Part shown: positions 1-8,106 of the stretch, in pieces
How positions within the stretch are numbered: position 1 is the stretch's first letter
Layout: each line of letters begins with the position of its first letter
Assembly: GCA_015501075.1 (NCBI GenBank)
Contig: JADNYJ010000800.1
Span: 1 to 12,866 of the forward strand
Length of the DNA: 12,866 nt
From: Gymnopilus junonius
Lineage: Eukaryota > Basidiomycota > Agaricomycetes > Agaricales > Galerinaceae
Direction: 5' to 3'
Position numbers and translations under genes: made by a program
The notes under the pieces: generated by a model
Told to the model about the DNA's origin: nothing
Seen by the model: the letters and a program-made list of their open reading frames with translations, nothing else
The model's database searches: none

Positions 1-318
1 GCTGAGGCTCGTGTTAACCGCGAGCAACAGAGGATCCTCGGACAAGAAGCGCAATCAGTCATGACCTTTCTATCTAGCCACCGTGTTCGTCGGGTACATA
101 CCATCGCCGCAGAAGACGAAACAGCAGACCTCCCAGCATACGACCACACCGCATCGCGCTTGCCGTCTTATGAGCATGCTATAGCATCACCTACTGACAG
201 ATCCGCCGGTGCAGCCTGGCTTACAGACGCTAACTGTGATCTGGACAGAGGGCCTGAAAGGTGTTATGAAAACTGTGAAGCGAGAGATCGACTTTCGTTT
301 CCGCCAGCGTATACTTAG
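1..318 (+). CDS. 3' end of a gene of unknown function; C-terminal tail with three PY motifs
   Basis: Frame 1 is open from the first base to the TAG at 316-318, giving 105 residues, so this is the tail of a gene that starts left of the window. An internal ATG at 61 is probably not the start, because the frame is open upstream. The first ~30 residues are charged (NREQQR, HRVRR). The rest is acidic and low in hydrophobicity, with no membrane segment. Three motifs of the (L/P)PxY type are visible: LPAY (nt 130-141), LPSY (160-171) and PPAY (301-312, almost at the C-terminus). In fungi such motifs bind WW domains, especially those of Nedd4/Rsp5-family ubiquitin ligases, and are common in cytoplasmic tails of membrane proteins and arrestin-like adaptors. 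That role is inferred here. The fold of the full protein cannot be named from this tail. Confidence 0.6.
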   Translation, partial: AEARVNREQQRILGQEAQSVMTFLSSHRVRRVHTIAAEDETADLPAYDHTASRLPSYEHAIASPTDRSAGAAWLTDANCDLDRGPERCYENCEARDRLSFPPAYT

Positions 319-731
319 GAGGAAGAACACCGAGGGTGTCATCTAATCTAATCGTCACTAACCACTGTCAATTATTCATCAATATTTTCATGATCCGAGG
401 TTCCGAACGGTCCTTTAAAGTCCTTCCATGTTATGTACGAAAATTTTCTTGTCTTCTCTCAGTTCTCTACCAAATGAGAGCTAAGTCAGGTGTCACATGT
501 CGCAACTCCAGTGTTTAAACTTTACGGTCTTTTGATATCGACACGAAGCTCGTCTTGGTCTTGCCATCTCGATCTCAATTGTCGTGTTGGGTCAGGTGGG
601 CATAAAATGTAGACTACACGACATTTACGATAGGCTCTGATTCGGACTGACAGAATTGAGTGGCAGATCGAGTTTAATTGCTCAGTGTCAAGCTATTGTT
701 TCTTCACAAAAACTTGCCGTTTGGTTAAAGG
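319..731. other. Intergenic, 3' flank of the left-edge gene
   Basis: About 410 nt with mixed composition. A 60-codon open frame at 336-518 has no recognisable domain, hydrophobic pattern or splice context, and I treat it as chance. No RNA gene, promoter or repeat stands out before the transposon begins at ~732. Confidence 0.5.
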
Positions 732-791
732 TAGGGCTGCGCGCCGTCGCCGTATTTACGGTCATACGGCCGTATGTTACGGCTACCGTTA

Positions 792-845
792 CCGTACCGT
801 GAAGGGTCTGGAGCACCAAAATACGGCCGTGATTCTACGGCCGTA
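792..845 (+). repeat. Internal direct repeat of the MITE, left copy
   Basis: This 54 bp segment starts CCGTACCGTG and contains two ACGGCCGT-type palindromes near its end. It aligns without gaps to 1031-1084, sharing the CCGTACCGTG start, an AGGGT block and the paired ACGGCCG motifs. With the inverted ends, it suggests the element was built from duplicated subterminal modules. Confidence 0.75.
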
Positions 846-1030
846 ATAGGCATCCATCAAATTTGCCCGATATCCGCATTTCGGTGGCATGGCTGACTCG
901 GATCAGCTGAATGAAGCCAAATTCGAGCTCAGAATAAATCTTCGCCGGAATTTAGATGCTCACGGTCGCCCATCAGTCGTCTGCCGAACGTATTTTACGG
1001 TTCACGGTACGGCACGGGTGTGAGCCGTAG

Positions 1031-1084
1031 CCGTACCGTGGAGGGTAGAAAGTCCAACAAAAACGGCCGTAGACATACGGCCGA
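1031..1084 (+). repeat. Internal direct repeat of the MITE, right copy
   Basis: This is the partner of 792-845, the same length and gapless, with substitutions mainly in the A-rich middle. The similarity extends loosely upstream in both copies (CGTATTTTACGG at 988 against CGTATTTACGG near 750), so the repeated module may be nearer 100 bp. Confidence 0.75.
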
Positions 1085-1113
1085 CTACCGTTACGGTACG
1101 GTGCGCAGCCCTA

Positions 1114-2162
1114 GAACTTAAAGGACACAACTGCCAACAACGTATCTGTACTATGACTTTTGTTTTGGAGCCTGCTTTCTTGTAAGTTTCATTGCATTAT
1201 TTGACTGACAGCAACCGTCTTTGGAAAAGAGCTCAAGGAAGAACGCTTGCACCTAGGGCGCACGTAATATGCTTAAAGAATCGATTCCTGTAAGAATGCA
1301 CGGGGCCTTTCCATAGTCGACTTCCGGCTCAAAGATTCAAAGCGACAGCCTGAGAAATGTTGTTTGAGCACTAGCGAAGAAAGTTCGGAATGGAACATCT
1401 GACGGAGAGAGGTACCTGAGCATGGTATGTTACAAAATAAGTAAATTTCTCGTGTTAGATGAATTGATGATTTCGCTAGTTAGCTAGCTCTTGCCTAACG
1501 CCTTTGAGGTTACCTGCTACATTCACCAGTCAGTATGTGTTCTAATCAGGGAAGACTTCCCAGTCGGACACGGCCTTTTTAAACTGGTAGAAGTGCCATG
1601 ATTTTTGAATGATTGATGGACGTCAGTAAGCCGAATAGGTTAGTGTATAAAAGTGTACCCCAGCTTCGGAGAGTTTCTTTTGCTTATGGCATTCTATGAC
1701 ATAGACTAGGCACATTATAATGTTGAATTAAAAAAGAAGCACCACTTCCTCGCACCTCAACTTCAACGCCTCAAAACAGACCTTTATATTTGTGCGCATA
1801 AATGTGTCGTCAGACCTTTTGGCTTTCAATTCGAAATAGGCGTCTTGACTATTTATCGCTTTGAGGCAGGGCGGGAAAAAGGCCGGGAAGATGTTCAATA
1901 GCGCATAACCGATGTCAAGTGTGGCGTATCCCATGGAGATAAATTTTCATTCAATCCAAACTTGGATATGGCCTCCTGAGTAGACGAACTCGGGTCGAAT
2001 GATTGGCAAGTCTTGCCGTCCAATTTATTCTCGACTATCACGAACCTTTTTCTTCTAACCATTTCCTTCCGCAATCACTATTTTCAATGCCCCTCTGTAG
2101 TTGCCCTGGCTCTATATTCACCTCCACTTGATTATTGGTGAACTTGGCTCGGCTGTCACGAC
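1114..2162. other. Intergenic, upstream of the DUF6533 gene
   Basis: About 1 kb with no convincing gene. A 68-codon open frame on the minus strand (1728-1934) shows no known motif and no continuing exons. A good TATA sequence lies at 1646-1653. The last ~120 nt before 2163 are rich in C and T, as expected for the transcription-start region of the following gene. Confidence 0.5.
1646..1653 (+). promoter_or_regulatory. Candidate TATA box with no clear gene
   Basis: TATAAAAG is a strong match to the core promoter consensus. The first downstream ATG (1686) opens a frame of only seven codons, and the next recognised gene begins ~510 nt away. It could serve a long leader of the DUF6533 gene, a non-coding transcript, or nothing. 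Confidence 0.25.
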
Positions 2163-3639
2163 ATGTCCAGCGGCATCAATCTCACAGAATACGGCCTGGA
2201 TGACCTATACACTGTCAAGAGGAGTATCACGGAGGCGCGATATGCGATAGCCGCAATGTTTTGCTTGCAAATTTATGAGTGGACCGGGGGGTCAGTATCG
2301 CACCTATCATTGTCGGTAGCCGGACTTACCCTGGTTTATGCAGGATGGAAATGGAATTCAAGATGGTGAGTTGGGATGTGTATATGGATGAATGAGCACC
2401 TGATCTGTATACTTCCAGATTCACAAGGCGTCTTGGACGACTATGAAAGCTTTGTATCTCTGTTGCCGCTATTACCCTCTGTCAGTATGGATCCTCATAA
2501 CATGGGCATACGTCGGAGACCACAACGTGGACACCTGTAACCATTTTACGCGTTTGGTGCATGCCTTAATAGCTCCTTGCGTGCGTAGCTGTTTCAATTC
2601 TCTTGTCGTCGTTACTTATGAAACCTCTACTAATGACACAGCAATTCTTTGCTCAAGGCACGTCTTGGAACAGCTCAGTCAACCCTTGAAGAGTTTCTAA
2701 AAAGAATCGTCATTAGCTGTTATGCTGATACGCGCGGTGGCATTTGCAGGGCAAGATCTACGCGTCGTTGTCCTACTGGGTTTGTGCTATCTAGGTCTTG
2801 TCGGGATTGACATTTGGGTATTTTGCGTGCAAGTCGATATCCCTCCTGCTATCCTGTTTACAGTGCTTGGTGGGACGGGATGTTTCCCAAACTACGGCAA
2901 TGAAGGAATGGGCCTTAGGATTGGAGTAAGAGCCAACTACTTGTCTTCGACTCCCTGCCTCTGATCACTGTTCATTGTGCTAGGTATCCATGGTAAATTC
3001 GCCAACTTATTTTAGTGAATTACGCAATTTACTCCCCTGGTAGTTGGCAGCTACATTGATGGACTTGTTGTCTCTACTGGTGGTAGTCGTGGTGCGAAGT
3101 CTTTGTCTATCAACTGACTCATGATTTATTATGAATTTCTTTTCCCATTTCTAGTACTGCCTTCGGTCAAGGTCGAACCGGGACGTCTCGTTAGCCCGTT
3201 ACTTCATGAATCAAGGTATGGTTGGTTTATCTCCATATTTAAACTTGATTCAAGAGGATGCTATAGGCCTATATGCCCTTTGCCCTAATATCATTCGTCA
3301 ATGTTGCAACTGCGGTTTCATACTTTCAGTCTGTAATCTTCCTTAATATGCGCCGAGCTGTTAGTTGATTCTACCTTGAATATCTAGCCCTCCAAGTTTC
3401 CAGTGTGGCGTGGGGGTTGCCTCTGATCGTGATCGTTTCAAATATCATGGTACGGGCGGCTCATAACTAAAAAGACAGTTGTATCACCTTGGAATCGCTC
3501 ATTAATCTGTGACTCTATAGGCGTGCAGAATGTAAGCTGAAGACAAGGTTATACGCGAGCAAGGAACCTGATCGATATATTTTGAATGTATAGAATTCTT
3601 CAACTGAAATCCCAAGGTACTACCCCCTACAGACTCTGA
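2163..3639 (+). CDS. DUF6533-type seven-helix membrane protein, 12 exons, one apparent frame break
   Basis: Exons: 2163-2290, 2344-2365, 2419-2580, 2642-2657, 2717-2925, 2984-2992, 3044-3091, 3155-3215, 3267-3328, 3404-3449, 3521-3531 and 3594-3639, encoding ~272 residues. The N-terminal part (helix ending CLQIYEW, an acidic-basic loop, KASWTTMKALYL, RYYPL, WAYVGDH) has the pattern of the DUF6533 domain of basidiomycete membrane proteins. Then come APCQFFAQ and MLIRAVAFAGQD, a GCFPNYG loop, MDLLSLLVVVV, ISFVNVATAVSYF and SNIMACRIILQLKSQG, giving about seven hydrophobic helices. Phases agree across all introns if two oddities are accepted. Intron 4 uses a GC donor (CAAG|GCACGT at 2658). Exon 9 carries one surplus base in GCCCTTT (3275-3281), because LYA and FALISFVN lie in different frames. 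Family function is unknown; a GPCR-like receptor role is often suggested but not shown here. The start at 2163 gives the usual short N-terminus. Confidence 0.8.
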
Positions 3640-4407
3640 ATTATCGAGAAGACATTCCAAAGCTAGTTTACAACGCCTTTTTAACTCGGACTACTGATCC
3701 TTGGGCATAGAAAAGGAAGGAGGTCAAGTTGTTCCTGTACCATATATATTTATTATTTTGGACATTTCCTGTGTACGTAAAGCTTACTATGCCTCACAGC
3801 TTACCTGTATGTAATCCGCTCTTTACAAAAACTCATGGAACCTCCTTCCAATGATCCATAGTTCTGCGGACTAGTCATGTATTCATCATTGATTAGTTGA
3901 ATGCTTAAGAACAAGCTAACTACTTGATTGACTGGGTATATTTTGTAATATAAAAAGGTAAAACGCCAACAAATGCTTTTCTGTACATGAAATTGCTCGA
4001 GTCATGAACTGTGCTACCACACCTCCAGGAGGACCAGAACGGCACTGAGGGCGATGGAGAGAGAAGCTTATGCACGTCAAAAATAAATCTATGAAAGACA
4101 ACAAAAAAAGGGAGGGAAATGGAAATGATATAAGTATAAATGCGGTAGGTCGATAGAGAACGAGGTAGGAAGGCGAACGTGGTGAATAGGACGTGGGCGG
4201 ATTGAACTATAGTACACTACAAGTAGAGGGGGAAACTTGTACATACAGTAACTGGGACGAATCATGAATAGATCGTGATCAAATACCCAATAAAGAGTGA
4301 AAGAGCCCAAAGATTTCGAAAGGGAAGAGGATAAAAGGTAATTAAAGGGTCATCTGCACCTATCAGATGTAGACAACAATAAATAAAAGAGATCCATCTT
4401 CACCAAT
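3640..4407. other. Convergent intergenic region, presumed 3' UTRs
   Basis: This lies between two genes that converge (DUF6533 on plus, Ser/Thr-rich protein on minus). AT-rich stretches such as 3741-3757 (TATATATTTATTATTTT) could hold polyadenylation signals on either strand. From ~4080 to 4400 the plus strand is rich in purines, so the 3' UTR of the minus-strand gene would be rich in pyrimidines. Short open frames on the minus strand (3916-4310) are compositionally biased and have no recognisable motif. Confidence 0.4.
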
Positions 4408-6092
4408 CTAGATCCCACCATACGCATCATCCTGGTCATAAAGCGAGTGGGCAGAGTGGGCAGAAACTGGTCTGTTCCCCGCTTTACGGCCAGCAGGGGC
4501 AGCGGCTGAGGAGGTAGCCTGACTGGTTCCAGCATTATTTGAAACTTCCAACCCTGGGGGGACTCATCACGATAGGCTTGACTTTGACATCGCTTCTTGC
4601 AGCTAATTTAGCGCCTTCCCCGTCATCGTCGACGTAGGCGGGAGGTGCACCGCCTACTTGAGTTGGCTGACGTTTCAACGTCGAGCCTGAGCTATTCGAA
4701 GAGGACGAGAGGATGTAGAAGAAGAGGGGCTCATCATCCCTGCGCCGATGGTTCGAGCAGCAGAGTCGTCAGCTGCCCTCAAAGCCTGCTTCTCGGCCAA
4801 GGACGGGTTGCTCATGCTACTCGCAAGACTGTCCATTCTCGGACCATACGCACCAGCAGACTGCTGCTGATAAGAAGCTAAATTTGAATATTGCGGGTAT
4901 CCTTGTTGTTGTTGTTGTTGATAATGATGTGGGTATCGCGGGTCTGGAACAGGACCGTAGGAGGCATAAGCACCTGGCGCATAGGTACCTGGAATAGGAG
5001 GAGCGCCGTATCCTGCCTGGTCGTACTGCGACCCAAAGGCACCCGGGGCTGGGACACCACCATAAGCACCCGGGATAGTACCGTACATGTTTGCCTGGGA
5101 AGGCGGTGGAGGCGGTGGAGGGAGGGCGCCATATTGTGGGTTTGCAGCACCATACATAGCACGCGGTGCAGGGGGCATAGGTGCACTTCGAACGTGGTCG
5201 GAATACGGGTATGCCATCGTCGGCGGTGGCGGGAAACTGGTCGGTCCACCAGATGGAGGAACTGGGGTACCCTGCCTACGCTCAATCATAGTCGGCGGGC
5301 GAGGCCTGAAATCCGGCTCTTGATCCTTCTCGTTCAGAACAACAGCAGAACGTCGGAATTTAGCTGAATCAAATCCATCTAAACGTCTGCGTTTCTTACG
5401 CATATGGCGGATGACGAAGGCGATAATCACACAGACGATCGCAACGCCGATGAGGCTGCCAAAAATGATTCCGACCAGTGTCATGGTGCCAAGACCTGAG
5501 GTGGTAGTCGGCGCCGCGCTTTGGGTAGCGTCTGCTTGGGCTGCAGAAGCCGAACCTGTAAGGCGTGGAGCAGAACTAGCACTGGTATGGGAAAGGGTAC
5601 TTGAAGAGTGCTAGGGAACACATCATGAAATAAGAAATAAAAGCGAGTTTAAGGGAAAAAGAAACCTACAGAAGTCGTGCTAGGGAGAGACGAGGTAGTG
5701 GTGGAGGCAGAAGTAGTGCTACTGGTAGACGAAGGTGTAGTAGCGGGAGCGGATGATGTGGTCGAGGAAGAACTGGTGGTTGCCTTACTGGCAGACGAAG
5801 TGGAGGATGACGTTGTCTTCGCGCTAGTCGAGGTATCCTTGGGGTCAGGTGTGACTGTAGGCTTGGTCGCAGGAGTAGTGGCGGGCTTTGTCGAAGTGCT
5901 AGTTGACTCGGTCTTGACTGGGTCGACTGAACGATACATGATCAATGTCACCTTCTCGCAGAACATAACTACAGAATAATGGAGCTTACCTTTAGGTGGT
6001 ACGGCCGCCGCAGCCCTGTTCTGGAAGGCAGTGGACCTTCCTCTGCGATTGTGCAGTGCCGCCCTTCGTTGGAAATTTTGTTCGAGCGTCAT
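4408..6092 (-). CDS. Ser/Thr-rich single-pass membrane protein with Pro/Tyr/Gln-rich cytoplasmic tail
   Basis: Exons on the minus strand: 6092-5990, 5926-5670 and 5610-4408, with introns of 63 and 59 nt, encoding ~520 residues. Residues ~35-162 are almost all Ser, Thr, Ala and Pro and probably form an O-mannosylated external stalk. A helix at ~164-187 (GIIFGSLIGVAIVCVIIAF) is followed by RHMRKKRRR, so the C-terminus should be cytoplasmic. The tail has a Pro7 run, many GxYG/PxxY units and a Gln6 run (4903-4920), then PPAY followed by DDD (PPAY at 4633-4644). It ends in an SAHSAHSLYDQDDAYGG-type tail before TAG at 4408-4410. The layout resembles wall-stress sensors of the Mid2/Wsc kind, but no WSC or other external domain is present, so that role is inference. 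No clear signal peptide precedes the stalk. The tail can be read only with a -1 shift between 4678 and 4768 and a +1 shift in the G6 run at 4556-4561; if read literally the protein stops at 4675 with ~432 residues. Confidence 0.75.
4903..4920 (-). repeat. CAA microsatellite encoding Gln6
   Basis: Six perfect TTG units on the plus strand (CAA on the coding strand) give a six-glutamine run in the cytoplasmic tail of the Ser/Thr-rich membrane protein. Trinucleotide runs change length in frame, so this site may vary between strains. Confidence 0.7.
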
Positions 6093-8106
6093 GGTGTTCT
6101 GTGTATTTGCCTAATTCTGAAGACTGATTGGGGCAAGTATTTGGTATACGAAATATTTGAGCAGAATCTTCGTCGTAAGGTCAGACAATGAACAAAATCT
6201 CGGAAAGCTCTAGGCGTATGCTGAAACAACGTTCAAGTGAGATTTGGAGGTTATTTGTGCTTTGGATGGGCGTGTGGCCCTGCGTTATTTCTTAAAGAAA
6301 GGAAGGATTTTGATAACAAAAGAATGTGGTGGGTCGGGCTCGAGGAAAAGGAGGAGTTTGGGACTCTCGTCGCCGCGAAGGGGGAAAATGGAAGAAACAA
6401 GGAAATGTGGGAGAATTCAGTTTACTTTTCCGACTTTCATCCAATCACGGCCCATCACGGGATCTGCAGAACAAATGGATTTTATTCCATTTTCAGCTGT
6501 CAATTTCGCTGTCAAGGCAACCACAGTCCACGAGGCTTGGCAAGGCTGTTCGAAAAGGATTGTCTATAAGTATTTCGTACATTTCAAATTTTAGAATGAA
6601 CTCCGAATGGTATTGGGACTGAGTAAAAAATGGACACTCGGTGTCCTTTGTGTGAAAATTTCTTCGACCTTAAATGCAAATGCTTCAGAAAGAAGAAGGC
6701 ATCATGTAGGATATCCAAGAAACACAATCTCCAAATATTTGAGCATGGGTCCAGGCTGTTTACCACGTATTTGAGGAAGAGGATGTTGTTTGTTATTTTT
6801 GCCCACACGTAGAACGACACACTTCTGCAGCTTTGTAGCGCAATTCAGTAGTTCAAATGCCTCGTCTTCCGAAAGACCTCGGCTTGGAAGTTGATAAAAT
6901 CACTCCATTCAGTACCCGCGTGTTTAAAAGAAGACAATGAATGGTGATTCTAGAGGATGTGCTTGGTCCGAACCAGAAATTTTAGTGGAGAAAGACTCCA
7001 GTCATTCCAGATTTGATGCGCAAGTAAGGTTGTGAAAAAACAATGGAAATGGAAAGAGATCAGACGAGAGGTGAAGTCATCCACTGTGAAGAAAAATAAG
7101 GCCCCCGAAGGAAGCCGACAACGATGAGGATTGAATGCGAGTTGGGATCTCGCCAGGGAGAAAGATAGATAGCTTCAAAGTGTTCCGTCCAGAGTGGTTG
7201 TGTCATTCTTGTATTAGTAGATATTGACGTTCATGGCTGTCCAAAGTCGTTGTGGTATCAAACGCGGATAGCCCTCCAGCTTCTGCAAACTGCAGAAATA
7301 ATGAGAGGACCAGAACAATCCAATTTAAAAAGGGAAAGAAAGTCAATAAACCCAGCCATAGCATGGAATGAGCTCCATGGTAAATATCGGATGAGTGGGT
7401 CATGGACTTATTGATATTTTCCTTGATGGTTCAATGCCCGCGTTCGTACAAAGGCTTCCACGGGGAGGTCTTATGAATCCAGGACATTAGAATCTAGACC
7501 CGCTAGAGCATGATGTTGGATCATATTTGTCCGACCAATAATGCTCGAGCTCGTGAGGAAGTCCGAATGACAGAACGTATATGGTAACTCAATGGTAAAT
7601 GGTTCTGTTCCTGCAGAAAATCAGACATAATGTTTGTGTGCTATAATCAGATTGACTATGGGCTCGGAAATTGTAACACAACTCTGCTAACCAGTACGCG
7701 ATACAGTGAATGGGTCAAAGCAATATTCGTGGTTCAAAGCAAGATTCGACGTGAGCATACATAGTTCAAGCATAATCTGGTCGAATGTCTAAGAATAGAA
7801 CTCGATGGAAAGTGCACGTCGTGACTGTGACGTCTCAACACCCTCACGGGCCTCAATCTCAAAATTGTCGACAAAATCTTGATTCTTGACACAACCGCTC
7901 ACTTCATCGTCCAATGCTACTTAACTCTCGCCTTTCTGCCAGAAGCTTGACTAGCAACCATTAATTGTCTATTCTGAATTCAGGACGCCTAGATGAGTCG
8001 ATCATGATAATGATTATTACCAGCGAGCCGATGAAACGCGTCACATGAAGTCTGGAGGATCGTTAAAAACAACAACGCCCCTACCAATAACTTCACTAAA
8101 CTGAAC
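6093..8106. other. About 2 kb intergenic between divergent genes; no gene recognised
   Basis: This separates the start of the minus-strand membrane protein from the start of the plus-strand FAD gene, so both promoters should lie here. Overlapping plus-strand frames at 6237-6622 encode low-complexity, Gly/Lys-rich peptides with no domain. The 60-codon frame at 6630-6812 has a few cysteines but no recognised zinc motif. A minus-strand frame at 7203-7403 encodes one hydrophobic stretch (LLTFFPFLNWIVLVLSLFLQF) but no neighbouring exons that I could join. A CCAAT sequence sits near 6440. Apart from a short tandem repeat at 7715-7752, I see no repeat or RNA gene. Confidence 0.5.
7715..7752 (+). repeat. 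Imperfect tandem repeat of 19 bp, two copies
   Basis: TCAAAGCAATATTCGTGGT is followed directly by TCAAAGCAAGATTCGACGT, matching at 16 of 19 positions. It lies ~350 bp upstream of the FAD gene start, so paired binding sites are possible, but chance duplication is equally likely. Confidence 0.45.

Larger units (their letters stand above)
732..1113. mobile_element. Non-autonomous DNA transposon (MITE), hAT-like or TA-inserting
   Basis: The element has terminal inverted repeats. TAGGGCTGCGCGCCGT at 732-747 matches the reverse complement of 1098-1113 at 15 of 16 positions. Both ends are packed with TACGG/CCGTA (about 17 copies), mostly as ACGGCCGT palindromes, while ~850-960 has none. This fits transposase-binding subterminal repeats flanking a neutral core. 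There is no coding frame, so it would need a transposase from elsewhere. The TAGGG start resembles hAT ends. A 7 bp direct repeat TTAAAGG lies at 725-731 and 1118-1124, but the right copy is offset by four bases, so it is only a tentative target duplication. Alternatively, TA at 732-733 and 1112-1113 could be a Tc1/mariner-type duplication. The superfamily is therefore open, but mobile origin is well supported. Confidence 0.8.

Noticed and set aside
725..1124. CRISPR-like or tandem satellite array suggested by the repeated ACGGCCGT motifs
   Set aside because: Spacing is irregular, the motifs are short and inverted, and paired terminal inverted repeats bound the region, which fits a transposon.
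1728..1934. Minus-strand open frame of 68 codons
   Set aside because: No family resemblance, no adjoining exons, and it lies in a generally gene-free stretch.
4560..4768. Programmed ribosomal frameshifting in the membrane protein tail
   Set aside because: I saw no convincing slippery heptamer in the -1 interval, and the second shift is a plain homopolymer. The other genes show the same pattern, so indel error explains it more simply.
4891..5367. Long plus-strand open frame of 158 codons
   Set aside because: It lies opposite the Pro/Tyr/Gln-rich exon of the minus-strand membrane protein. Its Arg/Trp/Gly-rich composition is the shadow of that biased coding sequence.
5677..5979. Val/Glu-rich plus-strand open frame of 100 codons
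   Set aside because: It is the antisense of the Ser/Thr stalk: AGT/ACT-type codons read backwards give Val, Glu and Asp. No independent evidence supports it.
6237..6622. Three overlapping plus-strand open frames
   Set aside because: They overlap in different frames, are low in complexity, show no motif or splice continuity, and lie where the promoter of the minus-strand gene is expected.
7203..7403. Minus-strand frame with one hydrophobic segment
   Set aside because: It could be a small membrane protein, but there are no flanking exons, no recognisable family and no supporting promoter; a single hydrophobic stretch can arise by chance in T-rich DNA.
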